Shown piece by piece: positions 1 to 10,141 of a stretch of 48,238 nt of DNA (positions within the stretch are counted from its first letter, which is position 1; each line of letters starts with the position of its first letter). Origin of the DNA: Thermomicrobiales bacterium (GTDB lineage: Bacteria > Chloroflexota > Chloroflexia > Thermomicrobiales > UBA6265); assembly GCA_020432165.1 (NCBI GenBank), contig JAGQGU010000051.1:1-48238 (forward strand), read 5' to 3'. A program made the position numbers and the translations under genes. Below the pieces are notes generated by a model. It worked only from the letters and a program-made list of their open reading frames with translations, had not been told where the DNA came from and ran no database searches.

Positions 1-2218
1 GGTTGGCGCAGGTGCCGTGGTTGGAGCGGGCGAACTTGCGCATCCGGTAGGTCTGCCGGGTGCCGTCGTCGGCCATCACCGTGATGTAGTCGGCGGACAC
101 CTCTTCGATGACGCCGGGCTTCTCGGTGACAACGACGTCTCCGGCGTCGATGGCCGCGCGCAGCTCCATGCCGGTGCCGACCAGCGGCGCCTCACTGCGC
201 ACCAACGGCACCGCCTGACGCTGCATATTGGCACCCATCAGGGCGCGGTTGGCATCGTCGTGCTCCAGGAATGGAATGAGTGCCGTCGCGATAGAGATAA
301 CCTGCTTCGGCGAAACATCCATGTAATTGACGTTGGCAATCGACACAGTCGGGAAGCTGTGACCACCGGTAACGCGGCGAACCACCACTTCATCGCCGAC
401 GAGGCGATTCTGCTCGTCCAGCTCGGTATTCGCCTGAGCGATGAGTACACCCTCTTCCTTATCGGCAGAGAGGTAGTCGATCACGGTGGAGGCAACCGGG
501 CGAATGCGAATAAGTTTGACGCCAGCCTTGCGGAGCGCCTTGACCTCTTTCTCGGTCATCTCGGTGCCAGCAGCAACGATCACCTTGCCAGCTTCGCTGG
601 TCGCATCTTCGCGCAGGATCTGGCCTTCCATATCGATGGCCGGATTCTCGACATCCAGTACCGAGACAACGCGACGGTATGGCGTCTCCAGGAAGCCATA
701 CTGGTTGATCTTGCCGTAGCTCGCCATGTAACCGATAAGACCGATATTCGGACCTTCCGGTGTCTCAATCGGGCAGATACGACCATAGTGGCTTGGGTGC
801 ACATCGCGCACATCCATGCCGGCGCGGTCGCGGCTGAGACCGCCTGGACCAAGCGCGGAGAGACGACGCTTGTGTGTCAACTCGGCGAGCGGATTCAGCT
901 GATCCATGAACTGGCTCAACTGGGAGCTACCAAAGAATTCACGCACAGCAGCCATAACCGGACGGGTTGTGCTGATGAGTTCCTTCGGCTTAAGGATCTC
1001 GCCAGCTTTCTCCTTCTCCGGGTACATCAGGGTCATGCGTTCGCGGATACCGCGCTCAAGGCGCTGGAAACCGGTGCGGACATGCATCTGAATGAGCTCG
1101 CCCACGGAACGAATACGACGATTGCCCAGATGATCGATGTCATCGATGTGGCCCTTGCCGTTGTTCACCAGGATCATTTCGCGAATGATGGCGATGAGAT
1201 CGTCGTTGTTAAGCACGCGGCTATCGGTCTGCTTCGAGGCATCGTCCGCATGCAGACGACCGTTCAGCTTGTACCGGCCAACCTTGGCGAGGTCGTATCG
1301 ACGCGGCTCAAAGAAGAGATTCTCGAGCATGGAGCGTGCATTGTCCTTGGTCGGCGGATCGCCGGGACGCAAACGCTTGTAAAGCTCGATCAGCGCCTCT
1401 TCCTGAGTGCGGGTGTTTTCGCGATCGATGGTACTGGCCATGTAGTGGTGATCGGGGTTGGTATCAACATCCGCGACCGCCTTAAGCAGCTCTTCATCAT
1501 CAACAATGCCCACCGCACGCAACAGGATGCTGACCGGCATCTTGCGCTTGCGATCGACCTTGACCGAAATCACATCCTTGTTGCTGGTCTCGAATTCGAG
1601 CCAGGCACCGCGATTCGGGATCAACTTGGCTTTGGCCAGCGGTCGACCGGTGGCAGGATCGATATCACGATCCAGATAGACACCAGGAGAACGCACGAGC
1701 TGGGAAACGACCACGCGCTCGGCACCATTAATAATGAACGTGCCATCGCTGGTCATCATCGGGAAGTCGCCGAGGAAGATGTCGTCATCGACTTCCTGGC
1801 GGATTTCACCGTGCTCCGAGACACTCTCGAGCATGGCGCTCACGCGTAGCGGGGCACTGAAGGTGAGATCACGTTCGCGGCAGAAAACTTCGGCCACGCG
1901 TGGGTCAACCTTGGCACGCTCCTTCTCCGGACCATCTGGCATGCGGGTCCAGTAGGGATCGAATCGGGGATCGGAAATGGTGAGCTTCAGCTTCTTGTGG
2001 TGATCCTCAATGGGAGAGATCTCCTCGAGCAGCTCACGCAAACCTTCTTCCACAAACCACTTGAAAGACTCCAGCTGGATTTGCACCAGGTTCGGAATCT
2101 CCAGCACGAGCGGGATGTGGGCGTAGCTTTTGCGATTGATACCGACGTTGGACGCAACCTGCATGACAGCAGGATCGTGTACCAGCATGGCATTTCGCAC
2201 ATCGGATTGGACAGCCAT
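1..2218 (-). CDS. rpoB: RNA polymerase beta subunit, N-terminal part (cut by window edge)
   Basis: This encodes the beta subunit of RNA polymerase, which with beta-prime forms the catalytic core. About 739 codons are present; the C-terminal part and any rpoC lie beyond base 1. Reading the minus strand from ATG at 2218 gives [12 protein letters not shown], then [28 protein letters not shown] and the conserved [18 protein letters not shown] segment of the protrusion. The last visible residues, [15 protein letters not shown], match the conserved region leading to the catalytic domain. The start is supported by AAAGGA a few bases upstream (GAAAGGAACGGTGAATG). The plus strand here is also open for long stretches, but that is an antisense shadow. 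Unusually, no rplJ/rplL genes precede it; the upstream neighbour is a glycosyltransferase-like gene on the same strand. Confidence 0.97.
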   Translation of the reverse strand, partial: MAVQSDVRNAMLVHDPAVMQVASNVGINRKSYAHIPLVLEIPNLVQIQLESFKWFVEEGLRELLEEISPIEDHHKKLKLTISDPRFDPYWTRMPDGPEKERAKVDPRVAEVFCRERDLTFSAPLRVSAMLESVSEHGEIRQEVDDDIFLGDFPMMTSDGTFIINGAERVVVSQLVRSPGVYLDRDIDPATGRPLAKAKLIPNRGAWLEFETSNKDVISVKVDRKRKMPVSILLRAVGIVDDEELLKAVADVDTNPDHHYMASTIDRENTRTQEEALIELYKRLRPGDPPTKDNARSMLENLFFEPRRYDLAKVGRYKLNGRLHADDASKQTDSRVLNNDDLIAIIREMILVNNGKGHIDDIDHLGNRRIRSVGELIQMHVRTGFQRLERGIRERMTLMYPEKEKAGEILKPKELISTTRPVMAAVREFFGSSQLSQFMDQLNPLAELTHKRRLSALGPGGLSRDRAGMDVRDVHPSHYGRICPIETPEGPNIGLIGYMASYGKINQYGFLETPYRRVVSVLDVENPAIDMEGQILREDATSEAGKVIVAAGTEMTEKEVKALRKAGVKLIRIRPVASTVIDYLSADKEEGVLIAQANTELDEQNRLVGDEVVVRRVTGGHSFPTVSIANVNYMDVSPKQVISIATALIPFLEHDDANRALMGANMQRQAVPLVRSEAPLVGTGMELRAAIDAGDVVVTEKPGVIEEVSADYITVMADDGTRQTYRMRKFARSNHGTCAN

Positions 2219-2574
2219 TCACCGTTCCTTTCACGCCGCCGATAGCGAACTATCGAGGGACATGACATTGCGGGTCAGCGAGGAGAGATCGCCGTACCCG
2301 GAGGTATGAGATTGAGAAGAATCGGTGAGAGCTATGCGATGCTGTATCAGGGGTAACGACTCGTCCGTTCTGCATGCCACGCCGAAAAGGGAGACACAAT
2401 GCCCCCTTCCCCATTTCCCTGTCAAATTACGTGGTATGCTCGCCGCAACGTGTCGCCCAGTCCATACACTCTCCGCGAGTGGCGTAATGGAGTACGAATG
2501 TGCCCCGCCGCCGATTCGCGAATACCGATGATAACACCTATCTCAGCCTACGTCAATAGCTGGATTCGGACCTG
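2219..2574 (-). promoter_or_regulatory. rpoB promoter and long leader
   Basis: This 356-base gap upstream of rpoB holds no gene. On the minus strand it has a strong sigma-70-type promoter: -35 TTGACG at 2556-2551, a 17-base spacer, and -10 TATCAT at 2533-2528. Transcription would start near 2520, giving a leader of about 300 nt. A second, weaker match (TTGACA at 2425-2420, an 18-base spacer, CATTGT) lies inside. Close to the gene, CGATAG (2255-2250) and CTATCG (2245-2240) flank the loop TTCG, a small perfect hairpin about 20 nt before the start codon. The promoter is seen directly; a regulatory role for the leader or hairpin is inference. Confidence 0.6.
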
Positions 2575-3915
2575 TCAAGGCCGGCTGCGATGCGGCAGCT
2601 GCCAGCGTGCTTCCTGGGTAGGTTCCTTTCTTCTGCACGCCTCCCAAACTAGCCATCCAAACGCACCAACGGTGATGAGGACGAGCAACCAGATCAACCA
2701 CACCTGATGAAATACGTGTGCCAAACCAGTCGATCGGTATTCAGCGGCAGACCATGCAAATCGCAGGGCGATGTTGGCAAAAATCAGGGCATTCATGGTG
2801 ATTGCATAGCGACGGTAGTGGCCATCGATTGTGGCGAGCAGAATGCTAAGGACCGCAAGCGGGAACGAATAACGTTCATGCATACGAGTCAAAAATAGGA
2901 ACGAGCCGAGCATAAGAATGTTGCTCGCCAGCACCATCGTCACTGCTCCCCGCCACCTACAGAGGAGGATCCAGAAAGTTGTGGCCACAACAACGGAGAA
3001 AGATGCAATGCCAATGGTGTAGCGACTGAAACCAAACATCCAGGCATGGCGATCATCGGGCGGCCAGCTGAAAGGGTTCGCCAGAATCCACACATTGTGC
3101 GCACCCAGCGAGCTGACCGGATAAAGATCATTGGCCAGACGTACGCGATCTATGAGTGACCATTCACCCCAGCCACCTATAGGACTGACACGAAAAGGAA
3201 CGCATACCAAGACCATCAAAGCAAGACAGGCAGCGCAAGTACCTGCTACCTGAAATATCCACGATTTCCACAATCGGTCGGATGTATGCCACCAACTAAC
3301 CATTAGCGGTATGGCAAGCAATCCGTATTGCGGCTTGATGAGCACAACCAATGTGAGCACAAGCATTGCCCAGGGATATCTGCCACTAATGCCCAACGCC
3401 AATACAGTGACGGCCAAGCCAGCTGCGATACCATCAGTTTGTCCCCAGACAGCAGCAACAAAAATCGGTGCCGGTGCGAGCCAATATGCCAGGGCATAGC
3501 GAAACGCGCGGTCAGAATCGCTGAAGTAGGTACCGATATGCCAGATACTGACCATGGCAACTACATCGAAAAGCATCACCATACAGGCGATCGCTATGCT
3601 ATATGACCGAGAGTAGTAATCGATAGATGGATCAAAAACCCTCGTGATCTCACCCAGGATTTTGAGGAGCCAAAGATCTCCCGGGAGGTGGTCCGGGAAA
3701 GCCTGACCATCATCGACATAGAATCTCCCCAATGGCTCGTGAACCAGGCGCCAGGTCCAATGCCGGTAGGCGAAGGTGTCGAAACCGTGAAAAGGCGTCA
3801 CCAGGAGGAAGAGTAGTCGGAGGACAAAGCCGGCCAGGATTGCCATCACGCCATGGCGTGAAAACGAGACCGCCTTCACACTGGTTGTTGCCACTCTCTC
3901 CGTCACCGTTACCAT
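2575..3915 (-). CDS. Multi-pass membrane GT-C-type glycosyltransferase (putative)
   Basis: This is a 446-residue polytopic membrane protein with roughly ten hydrophobic segments and a basic C-terminal tail. The N-terminal part (FDTFAYRHWTWRLV, then DHLPGDLWLLKIL) lies in the first extracytoplasmic loop after one helix, as in GT-C glycosyltransferases that use polyprenyl-phosphate sugars. A WGQTDG segment and the LIKPQYGLL motif in the middle resemble the GT87/PIG-M-like families. These features support a sugar-transfer role in envelope glycan or glycolipid synthesis, but donor and acceptor cannot be read from sequence. The ATG start has GGGAG seven bases upstream. It is divergent from the HIT-like gene, with only 50 bases between them, and is followed by rpoB on the same strand. 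The family assignment is moderately sure and the substrate is unknown. Confidence 0.65.
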   Translation of the reverse strand: MVTVTERVATTSVKAVSFSRHGVMAILAGFVLRLLFLLVTPFHGFDTFAYRHWTWRLVHEPLGRFYVDDGQAFPDHLPGDLWLLKILGEITRVFDPSIDYYSRSYSIAIACMVMLFDVVAMVSIWHIGTYFSDSDRAFRYALAYWLAPAPIFVAAVWGQTDGIAAGLAVTVLALGISGRYPWAMLVLTLVVLIKPQYGLLAIPLMVSWWHTSDRLWKSWIFQVAGTCAACLALMVLVCVPFRVSPIGGWGEWSLIDRVRLANDLYPVSSLGAHNVWILANPFSWPPDDRHAWMFGFSRYTIGIASFSVVVATTFWILLCRWRGAVTMVLASNILMLGSFLFLTRMHERYSFPLAVLSILLATIDGHYRRYAITMNALIFANIALRFAWSAAEYRSTGLAHVFHQVWLIWLLVLITVGAFGWLVWEACRRKEPTQEARWQLPHRSRP

Positions 3916-3965
3916 CGCTTCTCCCAGTCTGCTTTCATCTCTGACCGGGGAAACGCACTATTCTC

Positions 3966-4538
3966 ATGACGGTGTCAAAACCTATGGACAATATCCAGAG
4001 AGGCAGCGCGTTGAGTCTCAAAACAGTCGCTTTCAACATCGGACGCAGGATCGGCAAGCATCCTCTGGCGAGCCGCGTCTTTTACCTGAGCGAACGGTTT
4101 CTACCAGTGGAACGGCTCGCGCGCAGCGAGCATGTTGCCGCATTCCGGCATCCCCGTCCGAGTTGGATACCGCATATCCTGATCGTGCCCACCACGCCTT
4201 TCCCTGAGCTGGTGACTTCGAAGTTATCCCTCGAGCGAAAGTCTGAGATTTTGGGGGAGATGCTAGCTCTGGCTCAGCAGGTGGCCGCAACCGAAGATAC
4301 CGATGCGAGTTGGTTCGTCATCATCAATGGCGGGATCAGGCAGGAGATCGGGCAAGTGCATGGTCACCTGATTCATGAACCACACGACGTAGGCGAGCCC
4401 ACCCATTCCATCGCGACGGCAAACGGCTGGAAACCTCTCCTGGAAACGCTCCAAAGGGCAAACGAAGTTCCTGACAATGGCTATTCACTGGTCATCCTTC
4501 TCGACCAGGAAATTGCCTGGGTCTCAGAGTCACAGTAG
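3966..4538 (+). CDS. HIT-superfamily-like protein
   Basis: This 190-residue soluble protein has a HIT-like core. SEHVAAFRHPRPSWIPHILIVP resembles the strand that carries adjacent substrate contacts, and INGGIRQEIGQVHGHLIHE corresponds to the histidine-triad strand. The canonical triad H-x-H-x-H reads Q-V-H-G-H here, so the first His is Gln while the two catalytic-side His residues remain. HIT proteins are nucleotidyl hydrolases or transferases acting on phosphoanhydrides or phosphoramidates; the actual substrate is not evident. The first about 60 residues, including GRRIGKHPLASRVFYLSERFLP, are an extra N-terminal segment. The start is ATG at 3966 with weak GGGGAAA upstream; ATG 3984 is an alternative. 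It is divergent from the glycosyltransferase gene and followed by yvcK. Confidence 0.6.
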   Translation: MTVSKPMDNIQRGSALSLKTVAFNIGRRIGKHPLASRVFYLSERFLPVERLARSEHVAAFRHPRPSWIPHILIVPTTPFPELVTSKLSLERKSEILGEMLALAQQVAATEDTDASWFVIINGGIRQEIGQVHGHLIHEPHDVGEPTHSIATANGWKPLLETLQRANEVPDNGYSLVILLDQEIAWVSESQ

Positions 4539-4561
4539 GACCCCGCCTGGACCGTCTACGA

Positions 4562-4570
4562 TGCTATACT
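4562..4570 (+). promoter_or_regulatory. Extended -10 promoter element before yvcK
   Basis: TGC followed by TATACT, an extended -10 hexamer, lies about 100 bases before the chosen yvcK start and just after the HIT-like gene. No good -35 hexamer lies 16-18 bases upstream, which is common for extended -10 promoters. Nearly identical elements precede nuoE and rplU in this window. Confidence 0.45.
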
Positions 4571-4673
4571 CGGACAGAGCCGCAACCATGTGGTGCCTGC
4601 ATCTAAATTTTGCGGAGAATCCCGATCGTAGCGTTGGTTGTGGCGAAATCGCTCTGGCCGACTTGGACCGTCT

Positions 4674-6011
4674 ATGAACAGTCGCAATTTGCGAATGTGG
4701 CTGAGACCCGGCATGCAGGTGAAGCGCTGGCTGGCGCTGCTCATCCTCGCCGTTATCATCATCAGCCTTGCGCTCGCTATGGGCGCTGCCTGGCTCTACG
4801 ACAACTACAATTTCCCAAAACGCCTTCAACCTTATGTAGAATGGCTCACGCTCCAGCATATCGGTCATCCATGGCGTGAGTTGCTGATCGTGATGATCGG
4901 CTTCATCTTTCTGCTCTTCACCCTGTACAAACTCTCATCATCCATCATCGCTCCTCTGATCGCGGCCGATCCGGATGGTCGTGACATGGCCGATATCCTC
5001 ACGGAGAACCGTTTCGGCACGGCCAAGCCAGAGCTTAAGGTGGTGGCAATCGGTGGCGGTACCGGGCTGAGCGCCCTTCTCCGTGGTCTCAAACTACACA
5101 AGATTGAGCTCACAGCAATCGTGACGGTCGCTGATGATGGCGGTAGTACCGGCCGTATTCGCAACGTCTTCAATATGCCCGCGCCAGGTGATATCCGTAA
5201 CTGTCTGGTGGCGATGGCCGACGACGAATCGCTGATGGGTCGTCTCTTCCACTATCGCTTCGATCAGGAAGGATCTGAACTCACTGGTCACGCGTTCGGC
5301 AATCTTTTCATCACCGCCCTCACACAGGTGACAGGGAGCTTCGAGCAGGGTGTGATTGAGAGCGCAAACCTGCTAAAAGTGCGTGGTCGCGTGCTTCCGA
5401 GTACGCTCGAGAACATCACGCTCTGCGCCGAAATGGAAGATGGCCAGGTGGTGCGCGGCGAGTCGGCACTCTCACACGATGCTGACAAAATCGCCGATGT
5501 CTTTCTCGAACCTGCTGCCCCGGATCCCTATCAACCGGCAATCGCGGCTATCCTCAACGCCGATCTCATCGTGATGGGTCCGGGCAGCCTCTACACCAGC
5601 GTTATTCCCAATCTCCTCGTTGGCGGTGTGCGTGAGGCTATTCGCTGGAGCCGGGCGGCAACAGTGTACGTCTGCAACGTCGCCACCCAACATGGCGAAA
5701 CCGACGATATGGGCTATGAAGAGCACGCTCACCAGATCGTTAAGTATCTGGGCGACAACGAACTTGACTACACGCTGGTAAATAGCCACACGGTACCCGA
5801 CGACGCGATCCGGCCAGAATGGCAGGTGCAGGCACTTGGGTATGACGGCCACGAGACGACCAGGGACGGAGTCTCCATCATCGCGGAAGATGTGGTGAAC
5901 GACAAGAATCCGCTCCGACACGATCCCGGTAAACTGGCCGATGTACTCATCGCGCTGGCCAAGCATCACAAGGCCACCAGCTTCCCCGTGGAGAGCGACG
6001 AATCGGCATAG
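4674..6011 (+). CDS. yvcK: Membrane-anchored YvcK/CofD-like gluconeogenesis factor
   Basis: This is a 445-residue protein. Two hydrophobic segments come first (about residues 18-40 and 67-88), then a linker, then a complete CofD/YvcK domain from about residue 120. Domain marks include VVAIGGGTGLSALLRGLK, TVADDGGSTGRIR, PGDIRNCL, GHAFGNLFI, MGPGSLYTSVIPNLLV and CNVATQHGETD. In Bacillus and Mycobacterium YvcK/CuvA binds UDP-sugars and is needed for growth on gluconeogenic carbon and for normal cell wall synthesis. Those proteins are soluble and about 320 residues long; the N-terminal membrane anchor is an addition. ATG 4674 is chosen because the in-frame TTG at 4638 has no better ribosome site; ATG 4695 is a third option. 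Its position before gapA-pgk-tpiA fits a carbon-flux role. Confidence 0.9.
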   Translation: MNSRNLRMWLRPGMQVKRWLALLILAVIIISLALAMGAAWLYDNYNFPKRLQPYVEWLTLQHIGHPWRELLIVMIGFIFLLFTLYKLSSSIIAPLIAADPDGRDMADILTENRFGTAKPELKVVAIGGGTGLSALLRGLKLHKIELTAIVTVADDGGSTGRIRNVFNMPAPGDIRNCLVAMADDESLMGRLFHYRFDQEGSELTGHAFGNLFITALTQVTGSFEQGVIESANLLKVRGRVLPSTLENITLCAEMEDGQVVRGESALSHDADKIADVFLEPAAPDPYQPAIAAILNADLIVMGPGSLYTSVIPNLLVGGVREAIRWSRAATVYVCNVATQHGETDDMGYEEHAHQIVKYLGDNELDYTLVNSHTVPDDAIRPEWQVQALGYDGHETTRDGVSIIAEDVVNDKNPLRHDPGKLADVLIALAKHHKATSFPVESDESA

Positions 6012-7169
<1,158 letters not shown>

Positions 7170-7209
7170 CACCGATTCGCTAGATGGTGTCGATGCGATG
7201 CAAGGTAGA

Positions 7210-7310
7210 GGAGCAGATGGTCTGCTCCAAAAGGGACCACAAAATCCCCCGCTACCAACCAAAGGATGACACGTATGGAATCCAGGCGGGTGCAGTGATG
7301 CTGCACCCGC
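7210..7310 (+). promoter_or_regulatory. Two intercistronic hairpins between gapA and pgk
   Basis: The 158-base gapA-pgk gap contains two perfect inverted repeats. The first has arms GGAGCAGA (7210-7217) and TCTGCTCC (7221-7228) around TGG. The second has arms GCGGGTGCAG (7286-7295) and CTGCACCCGC (7301-7310) around TGATG. Neither is followed by a U-run, so they are not classical terminators. The second ends just before the pgk ribosome site GAGGG. Roles in mRNA processing or differential stability of gapA versus pgk are inference. Confidence 0.5.
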
Positions 7311-7327
7311 AATAGCGAGGGATCAAC

Positions 7328-8509
7328 ATGTCCAGGAGATCCATGACCTCGGCAGATGTTCGCGGCAAGCGCGTGCTCTGCCGTGTTGACTTTAATGTGC
7401 CACTTGATGGCGACAGGATTACCGATGACACCCGCATCCGCGCCGCGTTGCCAACCATCAATTGGCTACGTGAGCATGGGGCCAAGGTGATCCTCTGCAG
7501 CCACGCCGGTCGACCTAAAGGTCAGGTTATCGAGAGCATGCGTTTGCGGCCAGCTGGCGAACGGCTCGCCGAGTTGCTTGGTGCGCCGGTCGTGATCGTA
7601 CCGGAAGTGACAGGCGATGTACCGAAAGCGGCTATCGCGCAGATGCACGATGGTGACGTGTTGCTCCTGGAGAACCTTCGCTTCGATCCGCGTGAAGAGA
7701 AGAATGCGCCGACAATGGCGATGGAGCTGGCAGAACTCGCGGATATTTATGTGAACGATGCCTTCGGCGCCGCACATCGTGCTCATACCAGCACCGCTGG
7801 TGTGGCAACGTTCCTTCCCGCCTATCTCGGTCTGCTGATGCAGAAGGAAGTCGATTCTCTCAGCAAGCTTTTGGATCATCCAGAACGCCCCTTTGCCGCG
7901 ATCATCGGTGGTGCCAAGGTGAGCGACAAAATCGAGATCTTGTCCAATTTGGTGGACAAGGTCGATCACCTGCTCATTGGCGGCGGCATGGCCAATACTT
8001 TTCTGCTGGCCAAGGGCAAATCCGTGGGCAAGAGCCTGGTGGAAGCTGACAAGGTGAATCTTGCCTATCAGGTCATCGCCGAAGCAGAAGCAGCCGGTGT
8101 CGCGCTGCACATCCCGACGGATGTGATCGTCAGCAACGATATCAACGCTGAGCATGGTGATGTGGTCAGTATCGATGCGATACCCGATGACCAGGCGATC
8201 TTCGATATCGGTCCTGAGACCGCGCGCTCTTATGCCGAGGTCGTGATTGGTATGAAGACGGTGCTTTGGAACGGCCCAATGGGTGTTGCAGAAAATCCGG
8301 CATTCGCTGGTGGCACCCGCACCGTCGCCGAAGCAGTCGGTGCGGCAGATGGCTTTACCGTGATCGGCGGTGGCGATTCGGTGGCGGCAGTCGAGAATCT
8401 CGGTCTGGCCGACAAGATCGATCACATCTCCACAGGCGGTGGAGCGAGCCTGGAACTGCTGGAAGGTAAGGAGTTGCCCGGTATCGCGGCGATTCCGGAG
8501 GACGCCTAA
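7328..8509 (+). CDS. pgk: Phosphoglycerate kinase
   Basis: This enzyme transfers phosphate from 1,3-bisphosphoglycerate to ADP, the first ATP-yielding step of glycolysis. The 393 residues are the normal bacterial length. Visible motifs are RVDFNVPLD near the N-terminus, SHAGRPKG (usually SHLGRPKG), LENLRFDPREEKN, NDAFGAAHRAH, IIGGAKVSDKI, WNGPMGV and the nucleotide-site GGGDSVAAV followed by HISTGGGASLE. The ATG follows GAGGG at suitable spacing. Its stop codon is directly adjacent to the tpiA ATG, with no bases between, which implies translational coupling. Confidence 0.98.
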   Translation: MSRRSMTSADVRGKRVLCRVDFNVPLDGDRITDDTRIRAALPTINWLREHGAKVILCSHAGRPKGQVIESMRLRPAGERLAELLGAPVVIVPEVTGDVPKAAIAQMHDGDVLLLENLRFDPREEKNAPTMAMELAELADIYVNDAFGAAHRAHTSTAGVATFLPAYLGLLMQKEVDSLSKLLDHPERPFAAIIGGAKVSDKIEILSNLVDKVDHLLIGGGMANTFLLAKGKSVGKSLVEADKVNLAYQVIAEAEAAGVALHIPTDVIVSNDINAEHGDVVSIDAIPDDQAIFDIGPETARSYAEVVIGMKTVLWNGPMGVAENPAFAGGTRTVAEAVGAADGFTVIGGGDSVAAVENLGLADKIDHISTGGGASLELLEGKELPGIAAIPEDA

Positions 8510-9271
8510 ATGACACCGTCATTGCTCATTGGTAACTGGAAATCGAATACGACCTTCGCGGAAGCGGAATCCCTTATCGATGCCGCCAAGGCCGCACAAA
8601 ATGCGACGGGTGCCGAGGTATGGGTGGGGGTGACGCCTCCATTTCCATGGTTGATGGCGCTGCGTGAGCGTATCCAGGACAGCAATGTCTGGATCGGTGC
8701 GCAGAATTGCTCTGCCACCGATATGGGAGCCTATACCGGCGAGGTAACCGCTTCCATGCTCAAGGAATGCGCCACCTTTATCATCGTCGGACACAGCGAA
8801 CGGCGCGCCTACTATGGTGAAACCGACGAGGTTGTGCGCGAGAAGGTTGCTCGCGTACTGGAGCAGGATTTGCACGCGGTGCTATGTGTCGGTGAGGTGC
8901 TGGCCCAGCGCGAGGCGGGCGAAGCCGAAGCTGTGGTGAAATCCCAACTCCTGGCGGCGTTGGAAGGATATCCCGAGGACAGGCTCTATCGACTTGTTAT
9001 CGCCTATGAACCTGTCTGGGCGATCGGCACCGGGGTAGCGGCAACCGCAGACGATGCCGAAGAGATGTGCGCGTTCATTCGCGGCGTCCTGGATAAGCGC
9101 TTTGGCGATTCGAACCACATCATCATTCAGTATGGCGGCAGCGCCAACGAGAAGAACGCAGCCGAGTTGCTAACCAAGCCCCACGTGGGCGGATTACTCA
9201 TCGGTGGTGCCAGCCTGAAACCGGAGGCCTTCGCAGCCATGATTCAGGCAGCGGCTGATGTAGCAGAATAG
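8510..9271 (+). CDS. tpiA: Triosephosphate isomerase
   Basis: This enzyme interconverts dihydroxyacetone phosphate and glyceraldehyde 3-phosphate. The 253-residue TIM barrel carries IGNWKSN (catalytic Lys), the catalytic His in IVGHSERR, the catalytic Glu in AYEPVWAIGTG (loop 6) and the phosphate-binding segments YGGSANEKNA and GLLIGGASL. It starts at the base after the pgk stop codon and ends the gapA-pgk-tpiA unit. A small hairpin with arms GCGACG and CGTCGC around GGAA lies at 9281-9296, without a T-tract. Confidence 0.98.
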   Translation: MTPSLLIGNWKSNTTFAEAESLIDAAKAAQNATGAEVWVGVTPPFPWLMALRERIQDSNVWIGAQNCSATDMGAYTGEVTASMLKECATFIIVGHSERRAYYGETDEVVREKVARVLEQDLHAVLCVGEVLAQREAGEAEAVVKSQLLAALEGYPEDRLYRLVIAYEPVWAIGTGVAATADDAEEMCAFIRGVLDKRFGDSNHIIIQYGGSANEKNAAELLTKPHVGGLLIGGASLKPEAFAAMIQAAADVAE

Positions 9272-9375
9272 ATGATTCTGGCGACGGGAACGTCGCAATG
9301 CTACGCTTGTAGTTCGCACAGGGCGAGGATTCGCCGTGCACGCAACCAACATGTCATCGGAAGGATCGTTCGTCC

Positions 9376-9600
9376 GTGGATATAGCTGTCAATATTATGA
9401 TGATCATCACCTCGGTGGTGCTCGTCTTCCTCTTGCTCTTGCAAACCAAGGGTTCGGCCTTCGGCGGTCAGTTCGGCAGTGGCGGTGAATCCATTCAGCG
9501 CACGCGCCGTGGTTTCGAGAAGACCTTGTTCCAGTTCACCGTTGGTATTGCTGTCTTGTTTGTGATCATGGGTGTCATCAGCAGTATCGTTTTGAGCTAG
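9376..9600 (+). CDS. secG: Preprotein translocase subunit SecG
   Basis: This is a small 74-residue inner-membrane protein with two hydrophobic helices (about 3-23 and 50-73). They are separated by the conserved polar loop QTKGSAFGGQFGSGGESI followed by TRRGFEKT, the typical SecG signature. SecG associates with SecYE and stimulates SecA-driven export. The start is GTG 9376, with GGAAGGA about ten bases upstream. It lies between tpiA and tatA, as often seen in Chloroflexota and Actinobacteria where secG follows pgk-tpi. Confidence 0.9.
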   Translation: MDIAVNIMMIITSVVLVFLLLLQTKGSAFGGQFGSGGESIQRTRRGFEKTLFQFTVGIAVLFVIMGVISSIVLS

Positions 9601-9630
9601 CAGAGAGGTGCATGGAACGCAGGGCTTGGC

Positions 9631-9636
9631 TATACT
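9631..9636 (+). promoter_or_regulatory. -10 element before tatA
   Basis: TATACT lies between secG and tatA, preceded by GGC rather than TGN, with no clear -35. The tatA ribosome site AGGAGG is at 9699-9704. It is a plausible separate promoter for tatA. Confidence 0.3.
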
Positions 9637-9714
9637 TTCCTTGGCCTGTGATCCGTGCAAACGGACGGCCGGAAAAACGTCCGCGGCGATCCCACAGCAG
9701 GAGGTACTCGTTCA

Positions 9715-9981
9715 ATGATGGGTCTAGGTTGGCAAGAGCTTGCCATTATTCTCGTGATCGTTATCGTGATCTTTGGTGCAGGCAAACTTCCTGAAATCGG
9801 CTCGGGCCTTGGTAAGGGCATCCGCGGCTTCAAGGAAGAGTCCGGCATCGGCGACGACAAGAAGGCCGAGAGTGCTATCGATAAGGGCACCTCGCAGACA
9901 GCATCCACCATCACCGAGGCGAAGACCGCGGTGGAAGATACGGTGGACCACGCAAAGGGCACGCGCGCAGACGATATCTAG
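9715..9981 (+). CDS. tatA: Twin-arginine translocase subunit TatA
   Basis: This is an 88-residue TatA/E-type protein. A short N-terminal membrane helix ([21 protein letters not shown]) ends in the conserved FG hinge, followed by an amphipathic helix ([10 protein letters not shown]) and a charged, probably disordered, tail. TatA oligomers form the pore through which TatC-bound folded proteins cross the membrane. Two ATGs stand in tandem at 9715 and 9718; the first has AGGAGG ten bases upstream and is preferred. No tatC is present in the window. Confidence 0.92.
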   Translation: MMGLGWQELAIILVIVIVIFGAGKLPEIGSGLGKGIRGFKEESGIGDDKKAESAIDKGTSQTASTITEAKTAVEDTVDHAKGTRADDI

Positions 9982-10032
9982 CGCGGCCAGTTACCCCACT
10001 TCTGTGGGTTCGTTACTCAACTCCAGCGGACG

Positions 10033-10071
10033 TACCGGGATGGGCCAGATGCTCATCCCGGTAGCTTTTTT
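10033..10071 (+). terminator. Rho-independent terminator after tatA
   Basis: The arms TACCGGGATG (10033-10042) and CATCCCGGTA (10054-10063) form a ten-base-pair stem with an 11-base loop. GC and six T residues (10066-10071) follow. This is a classical intrinsic terminator separating tatA from lepB. Confidence 0.85.
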
Positions 10072-10141
10072 CTGCAAGCAATGTTGCATACTAGGCAGTG
10101 CGCATTTCTGCCGCCGCGGTATTCAATGAAATCTGGAACAC

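Noticed and set aside
17-1849. 610-codon open frame on the plus strand
   Set aside because: It lies antisense to rpoB, whose minus-strand product is unmistakable; long antisense frames are a by-product of the codon bias here.
7286-7310. Rho-independent terminator between gapA and pgk
   Set aside because: The stem is strong, but no U-run follows and pgk begins 17 bases later in the same operon.
7466-8425. 319-codon open frame on the minus strand
   Set aside because: Antisense shadow of pgk; its translation is rich in His, Asp and Ile repeats typical of reversed GAT/ATC codons.
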